In this document: positions 26,501-35,500 of the stretch, piece by piece
Layout: each line of letters opens with the position of its first letter
Position numbering within the stretch: position 1 is the stretch's first letter
Source: an uncultured Parolsenella sp.
Lineage (GTDB): Bacteria; Actinomycetota; Coriobacteriia; Coriobacteriales; Atopobiaceae
Assembly (NCBI GenBank): GCA_934668375.1
Contig: CAKUNF010000008.1
Span: forward strand, 1 to 64,000
Direction: 5' to 3'
Length of the DNA: 64,000 bases
Position numbers and translations under genes: made by a program
The notes under the pieces: generated by a model
Told to the model about the DNA's origin: nothing
Seen by the model: the letters and a program-made list of their open reading frames with translations, nothing else
The model's database searches: none

Positions 26501-26566
26501 GCGGTTTGGGTCGTCGAGCAGCGCGTTTACGTAGTCGAGCAGCGCGTTGATGCCGGTCTCGTCCAT
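23477..26566 (-). CDS. Multi-domain GGDEF/PAS/EAL cyclic-di-GMP protein
   Basis: 1029 residues, no membrane segment. Order: an alpha-helical N-terminus (1-150), a GGDEF domain with intact RIGGDEF near 208, a PAS domain (about 295-420), two degenerate GGDEF-like domains (GTQFVIV near 508, GQDDFCLY near 670), then an EAL domain from about 765. The EAL part keeps EALVRW, INVSR, EITET, DDFGTG, IKLDRQF, VEGVET and the final Q of YVQG, so phosphodiesterase activity is likely. The first GGDEF could make c-di-GMP. The start ATG 26566 has AAGGGGG upstream. The track upstream in frame is a shadow of the M20 gene. Convergent with the exosortase locus, which includes a processive synthase, so a regulatory link is tempting but unproven. 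Confidence 0.88.
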   Translation of the reverse strand: MDETGINALLDYVNALLDDPNRAELDLTKLPDEAQRLAKRLVYLGSCVQEGRVFAEDLARGDLEAISSQYTNHENPLIPSLENVRKSLAQFLALGTSFVAADRTAQLDGQGEYVEMLNRMIGEVQRRHVELEKSANTDPLTGVGNRRHYERTLEALWEYGEPFTVAFIDIDHLKGCNDHLGHAEGNRYIQQTSLLLKLRRQEGEDVFRIGGDEFVFVSEASSEHELAHRLEECRDQLIAQSRSSGRMTFSFSYGCSRVDPAAGDSQRQMIIDADKKMYRYKLTHRVTQGDGAPVHRPEFDNPFGIDERIFEALAMTSEGRYFFVCDIDHDESLWSSNAVRDFGLPTGHMSHAGDIWVEHIHPDDRAGYVAEISRLFAGDTHRHSMQYRARDAQGNYVVCECRGFRLDAEGASPALFVGTITNRSVAESTDPATGFVDIHGLVIAIANARHLQRPTGFVGIKINGLAQVNATYGYETGDALLACVAKRIASVSHHKQAVPYRSRGTQFVIVGAYLSSQETRQLCQEVADELKRPFDVADKSLRLEADTSWSHYEEVSSQPFAILSELATKARAARGLAAPAGQEPALRPPVRVNELTGLRSGQDLLELASRANAAATGAIRCLVAIDLSNLRLFNEWYGAEAGNRLLAGVGHQLADLEQRSGILAGYWGQDDFCLYMPFDRVLIDDIYGRIRQLVSRFDDSLGFSPSFGVYPVDPRKPLTMDDCSKALFANQQSKADFKNRISFFEPMAYEQRSREHALLSSFQYAIADGSIYFALQPQCDLKTGRVVGAEALVRWATKDGGRLSPAEFIPVLEKNGFVVTLDKRVWSLVARWLGDVIARGIVPVPVSINVSRIDILAFDVPEFIQGLVEEYRLPPRLLEVEITETAYMQDQSALEGFARRLHEMGVTVLMDDFGTGRSSLSMLGDVGVDVIKLDRQFLPNAADSSEQATRDSSIMASVIDMGHALDLPLIVEGVETREQAQLTLDLGARYVQGFWCYRPMPPQEFEKVLLDPGLVDLGGLLAPSERAEQ

Positions 26567-26625
26567 TGTTGTGGCCCCCTTGCCGAGTTTTTTCTCAAGC
26601 ATAGGGCTTTGGGCGGAATCGGTTG

Positions 26626-27837
26626 CTACTCGGCGAGGAAGTCCACGGCGTACTGGGCGGCGAGCATGGAGCCGCGCACGAGCACGGACTCGTCGGGGTC
26701 GTAGTGGCTGGAGTGCTGCGGCCACACGCGACCGCTCGGGTCTGCCGTGCCGCTGCCGAGGAACACGAACACGCCGGGACGGCGGCGCAGGTACTCGGAG
26801 AAGTCCTCGCCGGGCATGGAGCCCTGGTAGCGCGTGAGGGCGTCTGCGCCCAGCACCTCGCAGGCGGCGCGTGCCGCGCGCTCGCTTGCCTCGGGCGTGT
26901 TGACGACGGTGCTGTGGGCCACCTCGTAGGAGAGCCTGGCCGTGCAGCCGAACGCCGCGGCCACCTCGCCGGCCATACGCTCCATGAGCTTGGGGATGCG
27001 CTCGTGGGCGTCCTCGTGGAACGTGCGCACGGTGCCCTCCATCCAGGCGCGGCCGGCCATGACGTTGCGTGCCGTGCCGCCGTGGAACTGGCCCACCGTC
27101 ACCACGGCGGGCTCGAACGGGCTCATGTTGCGGCTCACGATGGCCTGCAGGCTCTCCACGATGGCCGCGCCCGCGAGCACGGCGTCCGCGCCCTGGTTGG
27201 GCATGGCGCCGTGGGCGCTGCGGCCCGTGACGTCGATGCGCCACCAGTCCGTGGCGGCCATGCGCGGCCCCGCCTCCACGGATACCTTGCCTGCCGCGAC
27301 GTCGCTCCAGATGTGCGTGCCGTAGACGCCGTCCACACCATCGAGCACGCCCGCCTCGATCATCGTCTTGGAGCCGTTGCCGCCCTCCTCGGCCGGCTGG
27401 AACACGAGGCGAACCTCGCCGCGCAGCTCGTCCGTGAGGCCGCGGAGCAGGCGGGCGGCTCCCAGCAGCATGGCGACGTGGCAGTCGTGGCCGCAGGCGT
27501 GCATGCGGCCCTCATTGACCGAGCAGAACGGCTCGCCGGTCTCCTCGGTCACGGGCAGGGCGTCGATGTCGGCGCGCAGCATGAGGCGGCGGCGCGGCTG
27601 GCCGTTCTCGTCATAGGCGTCCGGGGCCTCTCCGCGCAGCGTGGCGACGACGCCGGTTGCCGTGGGCCGGGCGTAGGGGATGGAGAGGGCGTCCAGGTCC
27701 GCGCAGATCTGCTCGGTGGTGGCGCGCTCCTCGTAGGCGATCTCGGGGTGGGCGTGGTACCAGCGCCTGCGGTCGATGACGTAGTCGCTTGTCTCGGCTG
27801 CCGCCGCCTTGATCCTGTCCGCTGTCGTCCGCGCCAT
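26626..27837 (-). CDS. M20 family amidohydrolase (IAA-amino acid/hippurate hydrolase type)
   Basis: 403 residues, the usual length for the M20D subgroup. Metal-binding phrases are RRWYHAHPEIAYEE at the N-terminus, MHACGHDCHVAML with the Cys/His ligands near residue 110, QPAEEGGNG and GSMPGEDFSEYL. Family enzymes release amino acids from N-acyl conjugates, and substrate cannot be told from sequence. The ATG chosen is the first that gives the family's N-terminus. It has AAGGGAG upstream. In-frame codons further upstream run into the palindromic repeat at 27897 and were excluded. It lies 59 bp upstream of the GGDEF/EAL gene on the same strand. Confidence 0.9.
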   Translation of the reverse strand: MARTTADRIKAAAAETSDYVIDRRRWYHAHPEIAYEERATTEQICADLDALSIPYARPTATGVVATLRGEAPDAYDENGQPRRRLMLRADIDALPVTEETGEPFCSVNEGRMHACGHDCHVAMLLGAARLLRGLTDELRGEVRLVFQPAEEGGNGSKTMIEAGVLDGVDGVYGTHIWSDVAAGKVSVEAGPRMAATDWWRIDVTGRSAHGAMPNQGADAVLAGAAIVESLQAIVSRNMSPFEPAVVTVGQFHGGTARNVMAGRAWMEGTVRTFHEDAHERIPKLMERMAGEVAAAFGCTARLSYEVAHSTVVNTPEASERAARAACEVLGADALTRYQGSMPGEDFSEYLRRRPGVFVFLGSGTADPSGRVWPQHSSHYDPDESVLVRGSMLAAQYAVDFLAE

Positions 27838-27896
27838 CCTGCCGCTCCCTTGATTGTCTCGTCCAACCCCTCGCAGGGTAGCACGCCCGCGGTTCT

Positions 27897-27961
27897 GGTG
27901 ACAGTTTGACCCCGTCCCCAACTGTCACGGTGACACTTGGGGACGGGGTCAAACTGTCACC
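27897..27961. repeat. Head-to-head pair of GGTGACA-bounded repeats
   Basis: Two cores in inverted order form a near-perfect 65 bp palindrome built on TTTGACCCCGTCCCCAA and its complement. It lies in the 295 bp gap between the divergent M20 and aspS genes. The remainder of that gap is the aspS leader, in which no clear element was found. Confidence 0.8.
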
Positions 27962-28132
27962 GCGGCCGACGCCCGCGCGCGATGCGTGGCGAAACCGTCC
28001 GGTAATCCTCGCACGCGACGGCTGCGCTATCATGTGACCTTGCGCGAACGCCCACGCTGTCTACGGGGCCGTTCGCCGTCTGAGGGCTTGCCATCCGCCC
28101 CGACACGGGATGGCACAGACGAGAGGAATCAC

Positions 28133-29974
28133 ATGCAAGACACCAGCACCACCCCCGCCGTGGAGGCCCAGGCCGCAAGCGCCTTCGCCGCCGAGACCGA
28201 GGCCATGCACGAGCACTCCATGCACACGCGCACGGCCGGCGAGCTGCGCCGCGAGAACATCGGCGAGGAGGTCACGCTCACGGGCTGGGTGTGGCGTCGT
28301 CGCGACCACGGCGGGCTCATCTTCGTCGACCTGCGCGACCGCTCCGGCATGACGCAGTGCACGTTCGACCCCGAGCACTCCGGCGGCACGGCGTTCCACG
28401 CCGCCGAGGTCATCCGCACCGAGTGGCCCATCCGCGTCCACGGCGTCGTGCGCGGCCGTGACGAGGAGACGGTCAACCCCAAGCTCCCCACGGGCGAGGT
28501 CGAGGTCTGCGTTGACACCATCGAGGTGCTCAACCGCTCCAAGACGCCCCCGTTCCAGATCGAGGACGGCATCGACACGTCCGAGGACACGCGCCTGCGC
28601 TATCGCTACCTCGACATCCGCAGGCCCGAGATGATGGCCAACCTGAAGCTCCGCTCCGACTTCACGTTCGCCATTCGCGAGGCGCTCCACAAGCGCGCGT
28701 TCATGGAGGTCGAGACGCCCTCCCTGTTCAAGTCCACGCCCGAGGGCGCACGCGACTTCCTCGTGCCGTGCCGCATCCAGCCCGGCCACTTCTACGCGCT
28801 GCCGCAGAGCCCGCAGCTGCTCAAGCAGCTGCTCATGGTGGGCGGCGTGGAGCGCTACTACCAGGTTGCCAAGTGCTTCCGCGACGAGGACCTGCGCGCC
28901 GATCGCCAGCCCGAGTTCACGCAGGTGGACATCGAGATGAGCTTCGTTGACCAGGATGACGTCATGGACGCCCTCGAGGACGTGCTGCGCGACGCCTTCG
29001 CCAAGATGGGCGTGGAGCTGCCCTGCCCGCTGCGCCGCATGCAGTACTGGGACGCCATGGACACCTATGGCATCGACAAGCCCGACACGCGCTACGGCAT
29101 GACGCTCAAGGACGTCACGGACATCTTCGTGAACTCCAAGTTCAAGGTGTTCTCGAGTGCCGCGAACGCCGAGGGCTCCGTGGTCAAGTGCATCAACGCC
29201 AAGGGTGCGGGCACGTGGCCGCGCGCCCAGATCGACAAGCTCGAGGACGTCGCCAAGACGTTTGGCGCCAAGGGCCTGGCCTGGATCGCCTTCCGCGAGG
29301 ACGGCTCCATCAACAGCCCGATCGTCAAGTTCTTCTCCGACGAGGAGATGGCGGCTCTCCGCGAGCGCGCCGAGGTGGAGCCCGGCGACCTCGTGATGTT
29401 TGCCGCCGGTCCGCGCCTTGCCTCCGACGAGATTCTCGGCGGTATGCGCTGCCACATGGCCGACGCCCTGAATGTGCCGCGCGAGGGCCACGACTTCCTG
29501 TGGGTCGTCAACTTCCCGCTGTTCCACTGGGACGAGGAGCGTAAGGCCTACGCGGCCGAGCACCAGCCGTTCACGCTGCCCACGGAGAGCGACGTCGAGA
29601 AGATCAAGGCCGACCCGCTGGCTGCCGGTAGCTACACGTATGACTTCGTCATGGACGGCTACGAGGCCGGTGGTGGCGGCATGCGCATCCACGATGCCGC
29701 CATGCAGGAGGCCATGCTCGAGCTACTCGGCTTCACGCCGGAGCGTGCCCGCGAGCAGTTTGGCTTCGTCATGGAGGCGCTCGAGTTTGGCGCGCCTCCC
29801 ATGGGCGGCTTTGCCCTGGGCCTCGACCGCGTGTGCATGCTGCTCACCGGCTCGGACTCCATCCGCGAGGTCATGGCGTTCCCGAAGACCTCGAGCGGCT
29901 CGGACCTTATGAGCGACGCGCCTGGCGAGGTCTCTGCCAAGCAGCTCAAGGAGGTCAGCATCCGACCGCTGTAA
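28133..29974 (+). CDS. aspS: Aspartyl-tRNA synthetase
   Basis: 613 residues, bacterial-type AspRS of class II. It charges tRNA-Asp, or tRNA-Asn as well if the organism uses the indirect Asn route. An OB-fold anticodon domain (GWVWRRRDHGGLIFVDLRD) precedes the catalytic core. Motif 2 is seen as FRDEDLRADRQPEFTQVD, the bacterial GAD insertion lies between, and motif 3 is GFALGLDR near the end. The N-terminus carries about 25 extra residues before MHTRTAGELR, so an internal start is possible. ATG 28133 has GAGAGGA upstream and is preferred. A strong terminator follows. Confidence 0.96.
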   Translation: MQDTSTTPAVEAQAASAFAAETEAMHEHSMHTRTAGELRRENIGEEVTLTGWVWRRRDHGGLIFVDLRDRSGMTQCTFDPEHSGGTAFHAAEVIRTEWPIRVHGVVRGRDEETVNPKLPTGEVEVCVDTIEVLNRSKTPPFQIEDGIDTSEDTRLRYRYLDIRRPEMMANLKLRSDFTFAIREALHKRAFMEVETPSLFKSTPEGARDFLVPCRIQPGHFYALPQSPQLLKQLLMVGGVERYYQVAKCFRDEDLRADRQPEFTQVDIEMSFVDQDDVMDALEDVLRDAFAKMGVELPCPLRRMQYWDAMDTYGIDKPDTRYGMTLKDVTDIFVNSKFKVFSSAANAEGSVVKCINAKGAGTWPRAQIDKLEDVAKTFGAKGLAWIAFREDGSINSPIVKFFSDEEMAALRERAEVEPGDLVMFAAGPRLASDEILGGMRCHMADALNVPREGHDFLWVVNFPLFHWDEERKAYAAEHQPFTLPTESDVEKIKADPLAAGSYTYDFVMDGYEAGGGGMRIHDAAMQEAMLELLGFTPERAREQFGFVMEALEFGAPPMGGFALGLDRVCMLLTGSDSIREVMAFPKTSSGSDLMSDAPGEVSAKQLKEVSIRPL

Positions 29975-29998
29975 GTGACGGGACAGATTTGCCTGTGT

Positions 29999-30031
29999 GG
30001 AGGGCCCAGCGAGCGCTGGGCCCTCCTTTTT
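29999..30031 (+). terminator. Rho-independent terminator after aspS
   Basis: Perfect 12 bp stem GGAGGGCCCAGC / GCTGGGCCCTCC with a 4-nt loop and TTTTT tail. Confidence 0.95.
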
Positions 30032-30136
30032 GTGGCCATGGTGGGTGGCTGCGCTGCCGGCGAGGGCGGTCAAATCGGTTGGCGAGTCGGAATTTGCAAA
30101 AATCGGGCGCGGTTCGTGCGATTGAAATGGGGTTGA

Positions 30137-30329
30137 TGGCATAAAACCAATCGATTGTGCGGATGAAGGCTCGAATTGAGTACCGGGCGTGCCTTCGCTC
30201 TCAAAGATTCCGAACAAATAGATAGATTCGTTCGGAATTGTCTGACTTGGAGGCCGGCTGGGTGCACAAACCTATTGTGATCTTTGCAATTTCTGACACT
30301 GCACCGCACACTCGATTGGTTTTGTGACA
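30137..30329. mobile_element. MITE-like element, copy 2 (193 bp)
   Basis: Ends TGGCATAAAACCAATCGATT and, inverted, ...CGATTGGTTTTGTGACA. The interior has an TTCCGAAC...GTTCGGAA hairpin and a TTTGCAATTT motif, both shared with copy 3. It fills most of the 498 bp gap 29975-30472. The remainder has the aspS terminator and a TAATAT box (30417-30422) upstream of the LPXTG remnant. Confidence 0.78.
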
Positions 30330-30472
30330 CATTGGGCATCGCGAAGCCTCGGCGGGCGCGCCTGGCCATGACGTTTCCCTTACGAGAGTGTGGCGGGCGC
30401 GTGACGCGCGTCCCCTAATATCTGGACTCGTACGCGTGAATGAGCGGATACGGATTCAAGGGGAGATGCGCT

Positions 30473-30720
30473 ATGAAATTCAAGAATGCACTTGTTGCCG
30501 TTGCATCGACAGCGCTCGTGGTGGCGTCCACGGCTCTGCCTGCGATGGCAGCTGCCGAGGAGACTGCTCCGGGCGAGGCCGCCGTTGCCGTTCAGGCCGC
30601 CGGAAGGCGCTGCCCCAGACCGGTGACAACGCGCTGGCCATCGTCGGCCTGTTCGGTGTCGCTGGCGCCGCCACCGTGGCCATGGGCGCTGCGGCCAAGC
30701 GCTGTAGCGGGGACTGCTAG
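30473..30720 (+). pseudogene. Small LPXTG surface protein split by a frameshift
   Basis: ATG 30473 (GGGGAG upstream) opens a clear signal peptide, MKFKNALVAV to ALPAMA, and about 20 mature residues. Reading then runs out of frame at about 30600. In the next frame the sorting signal KALPQTGDNALAIVG, a hydrophobic segment and a basic AAAKR tail continue to TAG at 30718-30720. One extra A in the GGAAGG stretch near 30602 would join them into an 82-residue protein, a sortase substrate with almost no mature domain. It may be a true decayed gene, a phase-variable site or a sequencing error. Unshifted, the first frame reads on as Arg/Ser-rich nonsense. Confidence 0.7.
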
Positions 30721-30744
30721 CCAGACCAGCTCCAGGGAAAAATC

Positions 30745-30780
30745 CGGGCCGCTCCTCGGGCGCGAGGGGCGGCCCGTTTC
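30745..30780 (+). terminator. Probable terminator after the LPXTG remnant
   Basis: CGGGCCGCTCCTCG-type stem closing with CGGCCCG and a short TTT tail, in the space before the convergent flippase gene. Confidence 0.55.
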
Positions 30781-30827
30781 TGTTCGCGGTGTTCGAAGGC
30801 GTTGGCGATGACGCCCCGCACCCGGCC

Positions 30828-32366
30828 CTACTCTGCCGGCTCGCCCTTGCTCTCGCGCGTGCGGTAGCTCTTCAGCGTCTCGGAGAGCTCGGCGTGAATG
30901 GACAGGTACTCGGTCACAAGCAGCACGAGCAGGATGCACATGACGATGAGGTAGCCCAGAACGGCACCCGTGAGCCCGGTGAAGCCAATGAGCAGCGGCG
31001 GGATGAACAGCGAGAAGCCAAGCGTGAGCAGGTAGACGCGCGTGACGGCCTTCTGGCGACGCAGCACCGTGATGATCTGGTACAGGAAGTCGATTGCCGC
31101 GCAGACGCCGCCCGTGGCCACCATGACGTAGCACAGGCCGCGGAACTGCTCGAAGTCCACGCCGTACAGGAAGCTCATGACCGGGATGCCGACGGTGCCC
31201 ATGACCACGGCAACGCCTCCCGTGAGTGCCACGATGATGGCGAGTACGGCAAGCACGATGAGGTCGAAGCGGCCGCGTCGCTTGGGATCCGCCCAGATCT
31301 CGGCGAGGCGCATGAGCTGCGGCTTGTAGATGAAGCCGATGACCATGATGATGATGTGGGCGGGCGAGAACAGCGCGTTGAAGTACAGCTGGTTGTCGTA
31401 GGACAGCACACCCTCCATGGAGAACTTGGGCATGTTGTCGATGAGGTTGTACAGGAACAGGGCCACGAACAGCGGGAAGCACTGGACGAACAGGTCCTTG
31501 ACGCTCGCAATCGAGAGCTTGGCGCTCTTGGGCGTCTCGAAGTAGGTGAGCGGCAGCGTGAGCAGTACGAACGAGGCCACGGACGCCACGGCCATCGCGA
31601 TGCCCGCCGCGCCGATGCTCCTCGTGATGAGGATGAGCACACAGTAGGCGACGATGACGGCCGCCGAGCGGATTGCCTGGGAGATGCCAGCGAGGTAGAG
31701 CTTGTCCATCTGCTGGAGTCGGCCCTCGTAGACGTCGGCGAGGCCGTCGATGGCACGGTAGACGAACATGCCCATGCACAGCGTGAACATCTGCGGGTCA
31801 TAGCCGCGCAGCTGACAGTACAGGATGCCCACGATGAGCATGACGATGCACGTGAGCACGCGGTTTGCCTGGTAGTCCGCAAACGAGTGCCTCTCGGCGA
31901 GGTCGGAGACCTGGAACGTTCGCACGCCGTAGTTGGCGATGAACAGAAGCAGCGTTCCCGTTACGAACGCCATGGAGAAGCGGCCTGCCTGCTCCACGCC
32001 CACGAGCTGCGTGGTCACCACGGAGAGCACGGGGAACACGACGCCCCAGGCGCCGAGGCCCACGGAGTTCCAGATGTAGTCACGCGTGGTGTTGTGAGCG
32101 GCATACTGCTCCGTCTGGCTCGAGAGCGAGCCGGAGTACACGGCGCCGATGAGACGGTTCCACCAGTTGCCCACGAGCATGCCCAGGCGGCTTGGCCTCT
32201 TGGCGCGTCGCGGGCGCTCGCTCGTGCGCTCCCTGCGAGCGTCAGAGCGTCCGCGCGGGCGGCGCTTCTGCTCCGTGCCGTCGTGGCGCCCCTCGCCGCT
32301 TCGCGCATGTCTGCGCTCGGCGGGCCGGACCTGCGCGTCAGCGCCTCTCTTGAACGGGTTGTCCAT
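30828..32366 (-). CDS. Polysaccharide flippase-type membrane protein (MOP superfamily)
   Basis: 512 residues. The first 65 are a basic, Arg-rich cytoplasmic tail. About 14 membrane segments follow, in the pattern of Wzx-type flippases, beginning near SVGLGAWGVVFPVLSVVTTQL and with the typical NYGVRTFQVSDL. Such proteins flip lipid-linked oligosaccharides across the membrane for surface glycan assembly. No wzy or glycosyltransferase gene adjoins it here, so the glycan is unknown. The exosortase locus 7 kb away is one candidate source. ATG 32366 is the only start before the tail. The gene lies downstream of, and on the same strand as, an ABC exporter, 189 bp apart. Confidence 0.8.
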   Translation of the reverse strand: MDNPFKRGADAQVRPAERRHARSGEGRHDGTEQKRRPRGRSDARRERTSERPRRAKRPSRLGMLVGNWWNRLIGAVYSGSLSSQTEQYAAHNTTRDYIWNSVGLGAWGVVFPVLSVVTTQLVGVEQAGRFSMAFVTGTLLLFIANYGVRTFQVSDLAERHSFADYQANRVLTCIVMLIVGILYCQLRGYDPQMFTLCMGMFVYRAIDGLADVYEGRLQQMDKLYLAGISQAIRSAAVIVAYCVLILITRSIGAAGIAMAVASVASFVLLTLPLTYFETPKSAKLSIASVKDLFVQCFPLFVALFLYNLIDNMPKFSMEGVLSYDNQLYFNALFSPAHIIIMVIGFIYKPQLMRLAEIWADPKRRGRFDLIVLAVLAIIVALTGGVAVVMGTVGIPVMSFLYGVDFEQFRGLCYVMVATGGVCAAIDFLYQIITVLRRQKAVTRVYLLTLGFSLFIPPLLIGFTGLTGAVLGYLIVMCILLVLLVTEYLSIHAELSETLKSYRTRESKGEPAE

Positions 32367-32555
32367 CCGCGTCTCCCTCGTCTTCGCTAAGCTCTCATTC
32401 TACCCAAGCCAGCGAGACGGCCACGGCGGGCGGCCGCGCCCAAGTCCGCCGCGAGTGCCTGTGCGGGTGCCGGCGGAGCCTGGAGAAAACATTCCGCAGC
32501 CGCGCCCTATGCGGCGAGGACGTTTTCGAAAGGCTTCGTCGCCCCCCCGTGAGCC

Positions 32556-35500
32556 CTACTCTGCGGACTTGAGCGCGCCCACCATGTCGATGCGGTCGAT
32601 CGAGCGTCTCGTCATCGCACAGACGACGACCGCAAACAGCAGCGACAGTCCGCACGAGGCCAGGATGCTCGTGGGCGCGATCTCCACGGCAAAGTACATG
32701 GACGGCATGTTGAGCACGTACGTGAGCGCGTGCGAGAGCGCGACGCCCAGCGGGATGCCGGCAATCGTGCCGATGAGCGCAAGGATGAGCATCTCCTTGT
32801 TGATGTAGGTGCGAACCTCTGGCTTGCGGAAGCCCAGCACCTTGATCGTGGCGAGCTCGCGCTCGCGCTCGGAGACGTTCGTCGTGGACAGCGTGAGGAG
32901 CACGACGAACGAGAGACCCGCGGCAAGCACCGTGAGCAGCACCGTCACGCAGCTGATGAGCATGAAGACATTCGAGAAGTCCCGCACGGCCGCCTGGGTG
33001 CTCACGACCGAGAGGAACGTCGTGTCGCTCGCGAGCTCGTCGGCGAAGGTGATCTTCTCCTCGCTCGTGCCGTCGAGGTGGGCGAGAAGGGCGTTTGCCT
33101 CGAGCTTCTTGCCAAAGGTGGCCTCGTAGGTGGACTGGGTCATGTAGATGGCGTCCCCGAGGTAGTTCATGACGACGCCGTCGACCTTGGCCGAGCCGCG
33201 GTTGAGCGACGTGTCCTGCAGCGACGCCTCGTCGCCGGCGGAGAGGCCCGTGACGTTGGCGAGGCTCTTCGTGACGAGCACACCGCCGTCCGCCGTGGCG
33301 TCTGCCAGCGACAGGCGGCTGCCATCCTCTGCCCGCAGGTCGATGTAGCCGTCGAGCGAGAAGCCGTCCGGCACGACGACGAGCTGCACGGTCTCGATCG
33401 TGTCGCCAAAGCCCGCGTTGACGTTCTCGGTGCGGACGGTCGCGTAGTCCAGGACGCGTGCGTCGTCCGTGAGGCGGCTCGCGGCCTGCTCGAGGTCGTC
33501 GGGCTGCGTGGCTGCGAGCACGTCATAGGTGTAGATGCCGGCGCGCGCGTCAGTGCCGTACTGGTTGGCGGAGAGCGCCTGGACGGTGTCGTTGATGGCA
33601 AAGCCGGCGATCATGAGCGCGCAGCAGCCGGCCACGCCAAACACCGTCATGGCGAGGCGACCCTTGTAGCGGAAGAGGTTGCGCGCCGTGACCTTGTTGA
33701 GGAACGAGAGGTGCCGCCACACGGGACGCACGCGCTCGAGCAGGATGCGCTTGCCGGCCTTGGGCGCGCGAGGGCGCATGAGCTGGGCGGGTTGCTCGGC
33801 GAGCTCGTGGCGCACGGTGAGCGCGGTGGCCGCGCCGATGCCTGCGACGAACATCCCGCATGCCAGCGCGCACAGTCCGGCTGAGAAGTGCAGCGAGAAG
33901 TGCGGGAACGTGTACATGAGGCGGAAGAACATGAACAGGAACTCCGGCAGGGCGACAAAGCCCAGCACGGACCCCACGGTGCCGCCCACAACGGCGGCGC
34001 CCGTCGTGTAGAGCACGTACTTGCTCATGATGCGCGCGCGGGAGTAGCCGAGCGCCTTGTACAGGCCGATGAGCCCGCGCTCCTCCTCGACCATGCGCGC
34101 CGCCGTGGTGAGCGAGACGAGAATGGCCACCGTGAGGAAGATTGCGGGGAATGCTACGCCGATCGTCTCGATGCAGCTCGCGTCCGTGTCGATGGAGGCA
34201 AAGCTCGAGATGGCCGAGCGGTCCTGGACGTACCACGTGGCGCTGCCGACGCTCGCGAGCTTGGCACGGGCCTCGGCGATCCTGGCGAGGGCGTCGGCCT
34301 TCTTGTCCTCGTACTCGGCGCGGCTGCTGTCGAGCGTGGCCTGGCCCTCGTCTGCCTGGGCCTGGGCGTCCGCGAGCTGGGCCGCGGCGTCGTCGATCAT
34401 CTGCTGGGCGGTGGCGCGCTGCTCGTCGAGCGTGGCCTGGCCCTCGTCGAGCTGGGCGGAGAGCGCGGCGAGCTGCTCGTCCGCCGCGTCCGTCGCGGCC
34501 GAGACGGCGCTCGCCTCGGCGGCGTCGAGCTGGGCCTGCGCGGCGTCGATGAGCGCGGGGAGCTGCTCGGCCGAGACGCCCTGGGTGGCAAGCTGGGTGG
34601 AGAGGGCCGCGAGCTGGGCCTTGACGTCTGCGAGCTGGCCCTGGAGGGTCACGAGCTGCGCGGCGAGCTCGCTCGTGTCTTGGCCCGCAGCCTCGAGCTG
34701 GGAGATCTGCTCCTCGAGGCCGGTGATGGCACCTCCGAGCTGGCTTGCCGCATTCGTGAGGGCGTCGTAGGCGTCCCTCGCCTGGATGAGGGCGTCGCGG
34801 CCGGCCACGCCTGCCTTGTACTGCTCGTTTGTCGCAAGGGCGTCGCGGGCGGCCTGCGCGGCCTGGGCGTGCGCCGCCTCGCGCGTGGCGGGGTCGGCGA
34901 GCTGGGCGCGGCCTGCGTCGATGGTGGCCTGGGCCTGGGCGAGCGCGTCGAGGGCGGTGGCCTTCTGGCTCGCGAGCTGGGCGCGGCCCTCCTCGATCTG
35001 GGCCAGGGCGTCGTCAATGGTTGCCTGTGCCTCGGCGAGCTGGTCCTCCACCTCGTCGAACTGCTCGTTGGCGCTTGCCTCGGCGTCATCGATCCGGGCG
35101 GTGCCGTCGGCCGCGATCTGCTGCTCGCGGGCATCCTCGCGCTCGGCCTTGATGGCCTCGGCCTCGCCCTTGACGGCGTCCACCTGCTGACGGTATTCGT
35201 CCGAGAAGCAGCTCACGTCGCTGGCGCCAGAGACGCTCAGGTAGACCACTGAGTAGGCGCTGGACGTCGCCGCGTCGTCCGTCACGAAGAACGAGTACTT
35301 GGGGCCCGTCGAGCGAAACGACGTCGAGCCGTTCTTGGCCGCGACGCTCGTGGGGTCGATGACCTCGCCCACGATCCTGTAGGTGTGGCGGGCGAACTGC
35401 TCGGTGCTGTCTCCCGTGTCCGTCTTAAGGTCGTCGAAGCGTCCTTCGTAGGCGTGCTCGAGAAGCTCGGTGAGCTCGTCGTCGGTGAGGTCGGCCCAGC

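Noticed and set aside
23477..27244. A 1255-residue minus-strand frame reaching into the M20 gene
   Set aside because: The first 226 residues are Arg/His/Gly-rich and antisense-frame to the M20 amidohydrolase. The real start is ATG 26566 with an AAGGGGG site.
30789..32390. 533-residue plus-strand frame opposite the flippase gene
   Set aside because: Asp/His/Glu-rich shadow of a membrane protein gene. The minus strand shows clear membrane segments and a proper start.
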